Of a DNA stretch of 64,000 nucleotides, positions 50,838 to 59,692 are shown in pieces (positions within the stretch are counted from its first letter, which is position 1; each line of letters starts with the position of its first letter). The notes beneath the pieces were generated by a model that saw nothing but the letters and a program-made list of their open reading frames with translations, was not told where the DNA came from and did not search any database. A program made the position numbers and the translations under genes. The stretch lies in assembly GCA_012964435.1 (NCBI GenBank), contig DTTX01000057.1, forward strand, positions 62,001 to 126,000, read 5' to 3'. This DNA is from Mesonia sp. (lineage in GTDB: Bacteria > Bacteroidota > Bacteroidia > Flavobacteriales > Flavobacteriaceae).

Positions 50838-52517
50838 ATGAAAAACTTGTTTACCCTACTTGCTTTTTTAGCAATTATTCCGTTTGCTCAAGCTCAAGAG
50901 ATCGAGCAAAAATGGAAAATAACCACTCCACTAAATTCTAATACAGAAGCAACTAAGAATTACGAAAGTCTACTTTTAGAAAAAGGAAATTTTTCGTGGT
51001 TCAGAAAAAAGAGAGAGCAATTATCGGGTTCTTATATTCTTCAGAATAACAATTTGGTATTTTTTTACGACACGCCACAGGATAGCATTCAGCGTTTTAA
51101 GGTTGAAAAACTAACCGACTCTACGCTTACTTTAGCTCAAAATGGGAGTAAATTAAGTTTAAAATTACCACCTAGCGAAGACACTCAGGCTACTGAAAAT
51201 CAAATTATAAAAAGTCAAGGTTTTACCTTTACCAGCTTTTGGCGGGGCGTTTTAGGGATGTTCACTTTACTGATCATCGCATTTTTATTTAGCAGTAATC
51301 GTAAAGCAATTAATTGGAAAACCGTTGGTATTGGTTTGGGGCTTCAGCTTTTATTAGCCTACGGAGTTTTAAAAGTAGATTGGGTAAAAAGTGTATTTGA
51401 ATTTGTAGGAAGTATTTTCGTGAAAATCCTTGAATTCACCGCTGCCGGAAGTGAATTTTTATTAGGCGGATTAATGGACACGTCTAGCTTTGGATACATT
51501 TTCTTATTTCAGGTATTACCAACGATTATTTTCTTTTCAGCCTTAACTTCGATTCTTTTTTACTACGGAATTATTCAGGTTGTTGTAAGGGGTTTTGCAT
51601 TTGTACTTACTAAACTATTAGGCATCTCGGGAGCAGAAAGTCTAAACGTGGCCGGAAACATTTTCTTAGGCCAAACCGAAGCACCGTTAATGATCAAAGC
51701 TTATTTAGAGCGTATGACGCGTTCTGAAATTTTGTTAGTAATGATTGGTGGTATGGCAACGGTTGCCGGCGGAGTTTTAGCAGCATACATCGGCTTTTTA
51801 GGTGGCGACGATCCGGTAGCAAGATTAGAGTTCGCTAAACACTTACTAGCAGCATCGGTTATGGCGGCGCCGGGAGCAATCGTGATTTCTAAAATGCTAT
51901 ATCCGCAACAAGAAAAAGTGAATACCGATGTAGAGGTTTCTTCTGAAAAGATCGGATCCAATGTATTAGATGCCATTGCCATCGGAACGACTGAAGGTTT
52001 AAAACTAGCGGCCAACGTTGGTGCGATGCTGCTCGTTTTTGTAGCCTTGATCGCAATGATCAATTATGGCTTCGGAAAAGTAGGAGAAATTACCACTTTA
52101 AATACTTATTTAGCTGAACATACGCCCTATCAATCTTTTTCTATTGAAGCGGTTTTAGGAACAATATTCGCTCCACTCATGTGGCTTATTGGCGTTGCTG
52201 AAGAAGATATGATGCTGATGGGACAACTGCTAGGTATTAAGTTAGCAGCTAGTGAATTTGTAGGTTACATACAATTAGCTGAATTAAAAAATCCTGCGAC
52301 AGCATTAAGCTTAACTTATGAAAAATCGATCATTATGGCGACGTATATGCTTTGTGGTTTTGCCAACTTTGCTTCGATCGGGATTCAATTAGGTGGTATT
52401 GGCTCTTTAGCACCTGGACAACGTAAAAATTTATCTGAATTTGGTATTAAAGCTGTTATTGGTGGCACGTTAGCTTCGTTACTTTCAGCTACGATCGCCG
52501 GAATGATTATCGGATAA
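50838..52517 (+). CDS. NupC-family sodium/nucleoside transporter with N-terminal periplasmic domain
   Basis: 559 aa from ATG at 50838; a non-ATG start ten codons earlier overlaps the nuclease gene. Signal peptide (MKNLFTLLAFLAIIPFAQAQ), then a soluble lipocalin-like beta segment (about 20-115, KITTPLNSNTEATKNYESLLLEKGNFSWF). The CNT transporter core follows (about 130-559) with SLNVAGNIFLGQTEAPLMIKAYLERMTRSEI and GVAEEDMMLMGQLLGIKLAASEFVGYIQL, the nucleoside- and sodium-site motifs. The fused domain is not part of E. coli NupC. Confidence 0.88.
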   Translation: MKNLFTLLAFLAIIPFAQAQEIEQKWKITTPLNSNTEATKNYESLLLEKGNFSWFRKKREQLSGSYILQNNNLVFFYDTPQDSIQRFKVEKLTDSTLTLAQNGSKLSLKLPPSEDTQATENQIIKSQGFTFTSFWRGVLGMFTLLIIAFLFSSNRKAINWKTVGIGLGLQLLLAYGVLKVDWVKSVFEFVGSIFVKILEFTAAGSEFLLGGLMDTSSFGYIFLFQVLPTIIFFSALTSILFYYGIIQVVVRGFAFVLTKLLGISGAESLNVAGNIFLGQTEAPLMIKAYLERMTRSEILLVMIGGMATVAGGVLAAYIGFLGGDDPVARLEFAKHLLAASVMAAPGAIVISKMLYPQQEKVNTDVEVSSEKIGSNVLDAIAIGTTEGLKLAANVGAMLLVFVALIAMINYGFGKVGEITTLNTYLAEHTPYQSFSIEAVLGTIFAPLMWLIGVAEEDMMLMGQLLGIKLAASEFVGYIQLAELKNPATALSLTYEKSIIMATYMLCGFANFASIGIQLGGIGSLAPGQRKNLSEFGIKAVIGGTLASLLSATIAGMIIG

Positions 52518-52535
52518 TATTCAAAATAATAGTAT

Positions 52536-52571
52536 AAAAAAAGGCTTTTCAAAATTGAAAAGCCTTTTTTT
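52536..52571. terminator. Bidirectional terminator after the nucleoside transporter
   Basis: AAAAAAAGGCTTTTC-AAAATT-GAAAAGCCTTTTTTT. A/T runs on both sides allow it to serve the convergent beta-barrel gene as well. Confidence 0.93.
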
Positions 52572-52579
52572 ATTTTCTG

Positions 52580-53212
52580 TTATAATCGATAACGAACTCC
52601 TAAATTAAAAGTGGTCGTATTGATGTTTACTTCATCTACTTCATTTTCATCTCCCATCAAACAATAATCTAACGTTACAAAGGCAGCAAAGTGTTGAGAT
52701 ACATCTTGCTCTAAACCTAGATTAAAAATAACTCCAAAACCTGTATCAGGTATTTCTATATCTGCACTGCTTTCAACATCTGTTACTTCGTACTTATACA
52801 CGTGATTTAAAAATCCGCCAAATCCTGCGACAAATTTAGTGTCACTTAAAAGACTAGCTTCATCCCTTCCTAATCGAATAACTCCGTTTATATAAACCGG
52901 AACCCGAAATGTTTCAGCAATTAAACTTGCTTGCGAAGAACCGAAAAACAAATTCGCATTACTACTGTTCAATTGAAAACCTAAACCAAAACGTAAATAT
53001 GAAAACACATTATTTTCAATAGGGAGATCGTAATTAACATCGAGCTGAAATGAACCAGCAGCACCTGCTAAGTTTTTATAGTTTTGCGTATTAATTGTTG
53101 AATTTCCTAAACCAAAACGCCCGGCAACACTAAAATTAGAAGTTTCGTTTTCCTGAGCTGAAAGGTAGAGTGAAGAAAAGATGAACAACGTGAACAGAAT
53201 GCATTTTTTCAT
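52580..53212 (-). CDS. Outer-membrane beta-barrel protein
   Basis: 210 aa. Signal peptide MKKCILFTLFIFSSLYLSAQ, then alternating amphipathic strands (FSVAGRFGLGNSTIN, YLRFGLGFQLNSS, FNLGLEQDVSQHFAAFVTLDY) ending in FNLGVRYRL, a typical aromatic/hydrophobic C-terminal barrel strand. It is of the OmpA/porin-like 'outer membrane beta-barrel' type without a peptidoglycan-binding domain. The function is unknown. Confidence 0.72.
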   Translation of the reverse strand: MKKCILFTLFIFSSLYLSAQENETSNFSVAGRFGLGNSTINTQNYKNLAGAAGSFQLDVNYDLPIENNVFSYLRFGLGFQLNSSNANLFFGSSQASLIAETFRVPVYINGVIRLGRDEASLLSDTKFVAGFGGFLNHVYKYEVTDVESSADIEIPDTGFGVIFNLGLEQDVSQHFAAFVTLDYCLMGDENEVDEVNINTTTFNLGVRYRL

Positions 53213-53289
53213 GAGAGTTAGTTTTTAATGATTAAAATTTCATTAACTATAACTTCATAAAATCGAATAAATTGTAAAGTATTAACAAA

Positions 53290-53814
53290 TTACTTACGCG
53301 TGGTCACAAACTCTTCCGGTATTCGAAATTCGATCGCGACCACAGGTTTCACTTTTACTAAACCTAAAGCTTTTACCGGCGGCTCGATGTGATAATCGGT
53401 AAGATCGAGCAATTGACTTCCGGTGACATAAATACCTTCACTATCGTAAGTTTCACCTAATTGCAGCTCGTAGACTTTCGAAACTTTTTTAATAGTGATC
53501 TTAATTTCTGCGGAAATACTTCCGTAGTATTCTTTATAATCTAAGATCTCTATCGAGATATACGGATATTTTTCAGCCTCGAACAATTCAACCAAATCTT
53601 TTTCAATCATTCGCTTAGGGCAATCAAAATTTTCAACCGGAAGCTTTAATACTTTTTGTACTGCGGTAAAATCTTGACAAACAAAACTTGTTTCATCACA
53701 AGAGCAGGTAAAATAGTTCACGTTAGTTTTTACCTCGATAGCAACTACTCCACTTTGCGCAAAACTCGACGCGACTACTATTAAGAAAATAAATTGAACG
53801 ATAAACTGTCTCAT
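53290..53814 (-). CDS. Divergent YceI-like exported protein with clustered cysteines
   Basis: 174 aa with signal peptide (ending SSFAQ). The C-terminal pattern LTDYHIEPPVKALGLVKVKPVVAIEFRI parallels the YceI segment KLTDFNIEPPTAVFGTIKTGDEVAIHYNI of the protein encoded 1.4 kb upstream, so a lipocalin-like YceI fold is likely. Unlike classical YceI it has a cysteine cluster, NYFTCSCDETSFVCQDF and NFDCPKR (four Cys), which could bind metal or form disulfides. It is third in the YceI-porin-YceI-like set. Confidence 0.65.
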   Translation of the reverse strand: MRQFIVQFIFLIVVASSFAQSGVVAIEVKTNVNYFTCSCDETSFVCQDFTAVQKVLKLPVENFDCPKRMIEKDLVELFEAEKYPYISIEILDYKEYYGSISAEIKITIKKVSKVYELQLGETYDSEGIYVTGSQLLDLTDYHIEPPVKALGLVKVKPVVAIEFRIPEEFVTTRK

Positions 53815-53892
53815 TGCTTATTTTTTAAACCGAAAACAGCGCAGAAATTATTTTCTGCACTGTTTTCTTTGGAGTTTTTGGCTGAAAGATAA

Positions 53893-55179
53893 TTAAAATG
53901 AGATCACGGCTTCAACCATAGCTCCGTTGAATTGACCTTCGTTTAATATGCTTGTTGCTCCAAAATCATTATAGTTTTGCACTACATATTCTGCTTTTAA
54001 CAGAATGTTTCTCGTCATAAACCAACCTGCTGCAAATTGTATTCTATCGATGGTTACATCTTCTCCAGAAATATCTTCAGAGTCTACTAAGTTATATCTT
54101 CCTCCTACATAAATATTTTCATCAGCACCAAATCTGTAAATTAACTCTCCGGCATATTGCATAGCAGTTCTATCATCTTCTTCGTAAGAAGCTTTCCCTT
54201 TTGCCATTTCTATGGTTCCGAAGAATTCTAAGCCGCCATATTTCATAAACGGGTTAATCATTACCGCAGTGATACTATTTGATAAATTAGGGTTGTAACG
54301 TGTAGCTCTAAAGTCGTCACTAGTAGCTGTTGCATCTTGCATTAAGTTGTAGTAACGAGCTCCTGCTCTATCTGCGTTGTACAAATAAGAGCTTGGTACG
54401 TAACCGGTGTTATATAAAGATCCTGTTAATCTAAAACGGAAATCGTCGTTAACTTGTTTATCGTAACCTATTTTAGCTAAGAAAGAAGCTCCTCCGGTTT
54501 TTCCCTCTGCGTTTTCTTCTACAGATTGATTAAGTTTACCATTAGTAAAACCTACCATACCTATAAAACCGCTTCTTCTATAGTAAACTTCTGCACCAAC
54601 TTCTGTTGTGAATGCATCCATAATTAAGTTTCCTACGAATGGGTTGTGTAAAGCTTGTGCGTTATCAGATCTTCTAAAGTGAGCATCACCATAGTTGTTT
54701 TCCATATGTCCTACTTTAATAGTAGTGTATTGCATAAGGTCACTTAAAAATCCTTCGCTTACAAAGTCTAATTTATCGATTAATAAATATCCTCCTTTTA
54801 CGTAAGGTTCGTGGTGGTGACGAGAAGATAAGTACGTACGCAAGTGCATTCTTACTCCATCATAAAGTTCTACATCTAAATCCATATTAGCGGTTGCTAA
54901 GTTAAAGTTGCTCCCTGCTTCTTTAAGTTCGTAACCTGCTAAACCGGCATTTTCATTATCGATCGCTTGGTATTGCAATGCAAAAGAACCTCCTACTCGA
55001 ACATCGACACCATCAAAGGTCGAAAGTGTATCTTTTGGTGCTTCGAAAACATTTACACCACGCTTATCTGGATATCTAAAGTTATCTAAACTACGATTAA
55101 AATTAATTTGTTGAGCTTGTACTTGACCAGCCATACAGACTGCAAATACCATTACTAAAAGTTTGCCTAGTGTTCTCAT
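53893..55179 (-). CDS. Porin-like outer-membrane beta-barrel protein
   Basis: 428 aa. Signal peptide ending GQVQAQ, then about 16 amphipathic strands (VRVGGSFALQYQAI, MHLRTYLSSRHHHEPYVKGGYLLIDKL, IKVGHMENNYGDAHFRRSD) and the C-terminal strand MVEAVISF. The layout resembles phosphate-selective porins O/P, but the substrate is unknown. Codon use looks more uniform than in neighbours (CCT, GGT, TCT rich), which suggests high expression. It is co-directional with the YceI gene 26 nt upstream. Confidence 0.72.
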   Translation of the reverse strand: MRTLGKLLVMVFAVCMAGQVQAQQINFNRSLDNFRYPDKRGVNVFEAPKDTLSTFDGVDVRVGGSFALQYQAIDNENAGLAGYELKEAGSNFNLATANMDLDVELYDGVRMHLRTYLSSRHHHEPYVKGGYLLIDKLDFVSEGFLSDLMQYTTIKVGHMENNYGDAHFRRSDNAQALHNPFVGNLIMDAFTTEVGAEVYYRRSGFIGMVGFTNGKLNQSVEENAEGKTGGASFLAKIGYDKQVNDDFRFRLTGSLYNTGYVPSSYLYNADRAGARYYNLMQDATATSDDFRATRYNPNLSNSITAVMINPFMKYGGLEFFGTIEMAKGKASYEEDDRTAMQYAGELIYRFGADENIYVGGRYNLVDSEDISGEDVTIDRIQFAAGWFMTRNILLKAEYVVQNYNDFGATSILNEGQFNGAMVEAVISF

Positions 55180-55205
55180 TTTTAATTTATTTAAAATTGT
55201 TGTTG

Positions 55206-55754
55206 TTAGTTCTTAAGTTGAATATTATAATGTATAGCTACTTCGTCACCGGTTTTTATAGTACCGAAAACTGCAGTTGGCGGTTCGATATTAAAATCGG
55301 TTAGTTTGAAGTCTTTCTCTCCAGAAAGCATAATCTTACCATTGGTGTAGCTTATTTTTACTTTGGTTTTAAACTCGCGTTTTGTACCACCAATGATCAT
55401 CGTTCCAGAAAAAGTGGCAGAATGATCGTTAATAACTACTGCGGTACCTTTATAAGTGATTGTTGGATTTTTCTTTTCTCTTAAAGCTTCGTAGGTTTTT
55501 TTATCCATCGCAGATTTTCCACTTTTTAAGTCGTCTACCTGAAACTGAAAGTTGAAGCTTTCGATGCTTACGATCTTATTATTTTCGATGGTTGCAGAAA
55601 TGCTTCCTTTAAAAGTTTCTACCACACATTCCCAATCGTGCAAAGTTGAAGTTCCGGTTACACTTAGCTTAGAGCTTTCGGGTTGCACTTTAAATTCTTG
55701 TGCGGTGGCTATCTGCATAACTAAACCGAGTGCAATTGCGATTAATGATTTCAT
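55206..55754 (-). CDS. YceI family periplasmic protein
   Basis: 182 aa from MKSLIAIALGLVMQIATAQ, a signal peptide; an ATG 43 codons upstream lies before the predicted promoter and is rejected. Family marks: FKVQPESSKLSVTGTSTLHDWE, FNFQFQVDDLKSGKSAMDKKTYEAL, FSGTMIIGGTKREF and DFNIEPPTAVFGTIKTGDEVAIHYNI. The lipocalin-like fold binds long isoprenoids or other hydrophobic ligands in known members. It is the first gene of an envelope operon controlled by a promoter with an upstream palindrome. Confidence 0.85.
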   Translation of the reverse strand: MKSLIAIALGLVMQIATAQEFKVQPESSKLSVTGTSTLHDWECVVETFKGSISATIENNKIVSIESFNFQFQVDDLKSGKSAMDKKTYEALREKKNPTITYKGTAVVINDHSATFSGTMIIGGTKREFKTKVKISYTNGKIMLSGEKDFKLTDFNIEPPTAVFGTIKTGDEVAIHYNIQLKN

Positions 55755-55782
55755 ATTCTGAGGTTTTTTAAAGTTTACAAGA

Positions 55783-55790
55783 CAAAAATA
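55783..55790 (-). promoter_or_regulatory. -7 box of the YceI operon promoter
   Basis: TATTTTTG on the minus strand, an exact TAnnTTTG, 28 nt before the ATG. No TTTG is found at the normal upstream spacing, which fits an activator-dependent promoter. Confidence 0.6.
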
Positions 55791-55811
55791 CCTCGCAACT
55801 CCCGTGTGAAT

Positions 55812-55827
55812 TATGACAAAAGTCATA
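55812..55827. promoter_or_regulatory. Candidate Crp/Fnr-family operator
   Basis: Perfect palindrome TATGAC-AAAA-GTCATA. Its centre lies about 41.5 nt upstream of the start predicted from the TATTTTTG box, the classic class II activator position. The half-site is one base from the TTGAC-type motif of Fnr/HcpR-like regulators. Confidence 0.5.
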
Positions 55828-55928
55828 TCTGAATTAAAATTTTTGAATGTGCATAACTTTTTTAAAAATTGAAGTGAATACACCTCTTACTTATGCTTGC
55901 TATTTTTTAGTTTTATGTCGATTTTATT

Positions 55929-56017
55929 GCGTTAGGGATGGAGTGATTTGTTGGAGCTCTTTTTTAATTTTTTTTGAAATTGAAAAAAGCGACTCACGAG
56001 AGCCCGCCCGAACGCCC
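55929..56017 (+). repeat. Dispersed palindromic repeat, type 1, copy D
   Basis: GCGTTAGGGATGGAGTG, TTGGAGCTCTTTTTT, GAAAAAAGCGACTCACG, AGAGCCCGCCCGAACGCCC. It ends 11 nt before the thyA ATG and must lie in the thyA 5' UTR or promoter. Confidence 0.75.
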
Positions 56018-56028
56018 AAAAAAATATT

Positions 56029-56853
56029 ATGCAGCAATATCACGACTTACTTCAACACGTTTTAGAAAACGGAACCGATAAAGGAGATCGAACAGGAACG
56101 GGAACTCGTAGTGTTTTTGGCTACCAAATGCGTTTCGATCTAAGCGAAGGTTTCCCGATGGTGACTACGAAAAAACTACATTTAAAATCGATCATTTATG
56201 AATTGCTTTGGTTTTTAAATGGCGATACAAATGTGAAATACCTGCAAGATAACGGTGTAAGAATTTGGAATGAATGGGCAGATGAAAATGGAGATCTTGG
56301 TCCGGTTTACGGCCACCAATGGCGAAATTGGAATAGCGAAGAAATAGACCAGATTAAAGAGGTGATCGAAACGCTCAAGAAAAACCCAAACAGCCGTAGA
56401 ATGTTAGTATCTGCTTGGAATCCTAGCGTGATGCCAAATACTTCGGTTAGTTTTAGTGAAAACGTTGCTAATGGTAAAGCTGCTTTGCCACCTTGCCACG
56501 CATTTTTTCAATTTTATGTAGCCGATGGTAAACTTTCTTGCCAACTTTACCAGCGTAGCGCCGATGTATTTTTGGGTGTTCCTTTTAACATTGCTTCTTA
56601 TGCATTGCTTACGATGATGATGGCACAAGTTTGTGGTTACGAAGCAGGAGATTTTATACATACGTTTGGCGATGTACATATTTATAATAATCATTTTGAA
56701 CAGGTAAAACTACAATTATCGCGAGAACCGAGAGCTTTACCTCAAATGAAAATGAACCCGGAGGTAAAAGATATTTTCAGTTTTAAATTTGAAGATTTCA
56801 CGTTAGAAGGTTACGATCCGCATCCGCATATTAAAGCAGCGGTAGCCATTTAG
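56029..56853 (+). CDS. thyA: Thymidylate synthase ThyA
   Basis: 274 aa. [45 protein letters not shown], the active-site Cys in [12 protein letters not shown] and [20 protein letters not shown] are all present. It methylates dUMP to dTMP with methylene-THF and generates dihydrofolate, which FolA, encoded 5 kb downstream, recycles. Confidence 0.96.
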   Translation: MQQYHDLLQHVLENGTDKGDRTGTGTRSVFGYQMRFDLSEGFPMVTTKKLHLKSIIYELLWFLNGDTNVKYLQDNGVRIWNEWADENGDLGPVYGHQWRNWNSEEIDQIKEVIETLKKNPNSRRMLVSAWNPSVMPNTSVSFSENVANGKAALPPCHAFFQFYVADGKLSCQLYQRSADVFLGVPFNIASYALLTMMMAQVCGYEAGDFIHTFGDVHIYNNHFEQVKLQLSREPRALPQMKMNPEVKDIFSFKFEDFTLEGYDPHPHIKAAVAI

Positions 56854-56881
56854 ATTGACCTATATTTTAAAGTTATTAATT

Positions 56882-56921
56882 AAAATCTTCACGTCGTTTT
56901 ATGAGATGTGAAGATTTTTTT
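56882..56921 (+). terminator. Terminator after thyA
   Basis: AAAATCTTCAC-(15 nt)-GTGAAGATTTTTTT. A GTG within its right arm is the first possible start of the next reading frame and is therefore rejected. Confidence 0.82.
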
Positions 56922-56943
56922 AGTTATTTTCAGTAAAAATTTA

Positions 56944-57351
56944 ATGATGAAAAAGATTGTATTACTACTTAGTTTTATTTGCGCAGTTGGTGTTACACAA
57001 GCCCAAGAAGTAAAAGGAAATTCGGTTTCTTCAAAAGAAGTTCCGCCGGTTTGGCCGGGTTGTGAAGAGGCAGCTTCAACTTCTAACTGCTTTAACCAAA
57101 TGCTAGCAAAGCATATTCAGCAGAATTTTAAATTCCCAAAAGATTATACTTCAGAAGATAAAGGCTCTAAAGTATTGGTGAGTTTTGTGGTTAATAAAGA
57201 AGGAAACATCGAGATCACTCAAGTTAAAGGAGGTCGAGCATCTTTGCAAGAAGAAGCTAAACGCAACATTATGGCCATCCCAAAAATGAAACCCGGCTCG
57301 TTAAATGGCAAACCGAGAGCTATTAAATATACCGTTCCGTTTAACTTCTAA
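56944..57351 (+). CDS. TonB C-terminal domain protein (energy-transducer-like)
   Basis: 135 aa from MMKKIVLLLSFICAVGVTQAQ. A cleavable signal replaces the usual N-terminal TonB anchor. A conserved segment PPVWPGCEEAASTSNCFNQML-HIQQNFKFP leads into the TonB_C fold (VLVSFVVNKEGNIEITQVKGG ... KYTVPFNF). There is no Pro-rich spanner. It is therefore a periplasmic TonB-box-like protein rather than a classical energy transducer. Confidence 0.8.
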   Translation: MMKKIVLLLSFICAVGVTQAQEVKGNSVSSKEVPPVWPGCEEAASTSNCFNQMLAKHIQQNFKFPKDYTSEDKGSKVLVSFVVNKEGNIEITQVKGGRASLQEEAKRNIMAIPKMKPGSLNGKPRAIKYTVPFNF

Positions 57352-57373
57352 ACGAACGATCATCTAAAAATGA

Positions 57374-57399
57374 AGCCTGATTTTTCAGGCTTTTTTTTT
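57374..57399 (+). terminator. Terminator after the TonB-like gene
   Basis: AGCCTGA-TTTT-TCAGGCT followed by a nine-T tract. Confidence 0.9.
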
Positions 57400-57518
57400 G
57401 CTGAAATTTCACCTTCAAATTTCTATTAGCGGTTTTTAACTTTCGCTTTAACAAAGCTTAAAGAAGTTCGCATTTAAAAAATTGTAAATTTGAGATAAGC
57501 GCAATAAACGCTACGCTT

Positions 57519-58685
57519 ATGATTACGACTACTGCTAATTTAGAACTCTTTTTAGAAACCCGAAAGCTTACCGAGCAAATCTGCGAACCTTTAGAAACCG
57601 AAGATTTTGTGGTGCAACCGGTAGAGTTTGTCTCGCCACCCAAATGGCATTTAGGACATACTACGTGGTTTTTTGAAGAATTCATTTTAAAAAAACATCA
57701 GGAGAACTATCAGATTTTTGATGAGCAGTTTGCTTATGTATTCAACAGTTATTACGAAAGTGTTGGCGAAAAAGTAGTACGTACAAATCGTGGCAATTTA
57801 TCGCGACCTACCGTAAATAGAATTTACGAATACCGAAAATACGTTACCGAAGCTTTGGTTGAATTTTTAAATGAAAATGAAATCTCTCAAGGATTAGAAG
57901 AAGTTTTAGAAATTGGCATTCATCACGAAAAGCAACATCAAGAATTACTATTAACCGATATTAAATATATTTTAGGTAATAATCCGCTGCTTCCTGCCTA
58001 TTTAAAAAGTTTTGATGAGAATAGAATAGAAAAACATTCGCACCAATGGTTAAGCATCGAAGAAGGTGTTTACGAAATAGGGAAACCGGAAGATGGCAAG
58101 TTTTGTTACGACAATGAAAAAGGCAGACACAAAGTTTATGTAAACGAGTTTTTCATTTCGAATAAATTAGTCACTAATGCAGAGTATTTAGAATTTATGA
58201 ATGCCGGCGGCTATCAAGATGTGCTTTTATGGCATGCTGAAGCTTGGGATTGGATTTCTTCTGAAAAAATTAAAGCACCACAATATTGGCATCTTATTGA
58301 TGGTTCTTGGTATCAATACACGCTAAGCGGCTTAAAAGTTTTAGATCCCGATGCGCCACTTGCTCACATTTCTTACTACGAGGCTTTTGCCTTTGCACAA
58401 TGGAAAGATATGCGTTTGCCTACCGAAGCAGAATGGGAGATCGCTCAAGAAAAATTTGATTGGGGACAACGTTGGGAGTGGACAGAAAGTGCCTACTCTC
58501 CTTACCCAAATTATAAAAAACCCGAAGGTGCTTTGGGAGAATACAATGGCAAATTTATGGTGAACCAGAAAGTACTTCGCGGTGGTTCTATAGCCACTTC
58601 ACCTAAACATACGCGTTGTACATATCGCAATTTCTTTCACCCAAATTTAAGATGGCAATTTACCGGAATACGGTTAGCCAAATAA
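57519..58685 (+). CDS. egtB: Ergothioneine biosynthesis sulfoxide synthase EgtB
   Basis: 388 aa. An N-terminal DinB-like domain has the iron ligands HLGHTTWFFEEF and HHEKQHQE (H-x3-H-x-E). A C-terminal FGE-sulfatase-like domain follows (YEIGKPEDGKFCYDNEKGRHKVYVNEFFISNKLVTNAEYLEFM ... LRGGSIATSPKHTRCTYRNFF ... TGIRLAK). It oxidatively joins hercynine to a thiol (gamma-glutamylcysteine or cysteine). egtD follows after 8 nt. A TAAATTTG box at 57485-57492 may be its promoter. No EgtA/EgtC is nearby, so the thiol donor may be cysteine. Confidence 0.88.
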   Translation: MITTTANLELFLETRKLTEQICEPLETEDFVVQPVEFVSPPKWHLGHTTWFFEEFILKKHQENYQIFDEQFAYVFNSYYESVGEKVVRTNRGNLSRPTVNRIYEYRKYVTEALVEFLNENEISQGLEEVLEIGIHHEKQHQELLLTDIKYILGNNPLLPAYLKSFDENRIEKHSHQWLSIEEGVYEIGKPEDGKFCYDNEKGRHKVYVNEFFISNKLVTNAEYLEFMNAGGYQDVLLWHAEAWDWISSEKIKAPQYWHLIDGSWYQYTLSGLKVLDPDAPLAHISYYEAFAFAQWKDMRLPTEAEWEIAQEKFDWGQRWEWTESAYSPYPNYKKPEGALGEYNGKFMVNQKVLRGGSIATSPKHTRCTYRNFFHPNLRWQFTGIRLAK

Positions 58686-58693
58686 TAACATTT

Positions 58694-59662
58694 ATGGAAA
58701 AACAGACCCAAATAAAACCCACTTCTGAATTTGCTTTAGAAGTACAAGAAGGCTTAACGGCTTTCCCAAAATACTTATCTTCAAAATACATTTACGATAA
58801 AAAAGGAGATAAGCTTTTTCAAGATATTATGAATTTGCCGGAATACTATTTAACCAACTGTGAGTTCGATATTTTAGAAAAACATAAAGCTGCGTTGAGC
58901 AATTATTTTAAAGCTGAAAAAGGTTTCGATTTAATTGAATTAGGCGCCGGCGACGGAAAAAAAACGAAAATTCTTTTAAAATACTTAACCCAAAACAACA
59001 TCGACTTTAAGTATTTACCCATCGATATTAGTCAGAATATTTTAGATAGTTTAGAAGCTTCTTTAACAGAAGAAATTCCGGAAGTGCAAGTAGAAACTTT
59101 ACAAGGTACTTATTTTAATGTATTAGAAGATCTTGCTAAATACAACACTCGCAAAAAAGTGATGATGGTGCTAGGTTCTAACATTGGTAATTTGCCCCAC
59201 GATAAAGCCATTGACTTTTTAATGAATATTCAAAAAGCGATGAATCCCGGCGATATGTTGTTTATGGGTTTTGACCAAAAGAAAAATCCGCAAACAATTT
59301 TAGATGCTTACAATGATCCAACCGGAGTAACTGAAGCTTTTAATAAAAATTTACTGGAGCGTATTAATAATGAATTAGACGCAAATTTTAAGGTTGAAAA
59401 CTTTAAACATTGGGAAACGTACGATCCTGAAACCGGAACCGCGAAAAGCTTTTTAGTAAGTTTAGAAGAGCAAAAGGTAAACATAAATGCGCTTAAACTC
59501 GAATTAAACTTTAAACAATGGGAAACCATCCATACCGAAATCTCACAAAAATACGATGACGATGTGGTTGAATGGCTCGCCAACCAAGCCGGTCTTAAAA
59601 TGACAGAATTCTTCTGCGACGAAGAATGTTTTTACAAGAACTATATTTTCGAGAAGAAGTAG
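58694..59662 (+). CDS. egtD: L-histidine N-alpha-methyltransferase EgtD
   Basis: 322 aa from ATG at 58694; the longer reading overlaps egtB. SSKYIYDKKGDKLFQDIMNLPEYYLTNCEFDIL and the SAM fold LIELGAGDGKKTKILL, then VMMVLGSNIGNLPHDKAIDFL, match EgtD. It trimethylates histidine to hercynine, the substrate of EgtB, consuming three SAM per product. Confidence 0.9.
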   Translation: MEKQTQIKPTSEFALEVQEGLTAFPKYLSSKYIYDKKGDKLFQDIMNLPEYYLTNCEFDILEKHKAALSNYFKAEKGFDLIELGAGDGKKTKILLKYLTQNNIDFKYLPIDISQNILDSLEASLTEEIPEVQVETLQGTYFNVLEDLAKYNTRKKVMMVLGSNIGNLPHDKAIDFLMNIQKAMNPGDMLFMGFDQKKNPQTILDAYNDPTGVTEAFNKNLLERINNELDANFKVENFKHWETYDPETGTAKSFLVSLEEQKVNINALKLELNFKQWETIHTEISQKYDDDVVEWLANQAGLKMTEFFCDEECFYKNYIFEKK

Positions 59663-59692
59663 ATTTCTTATCAAAAAAGAAATTTATAATTC

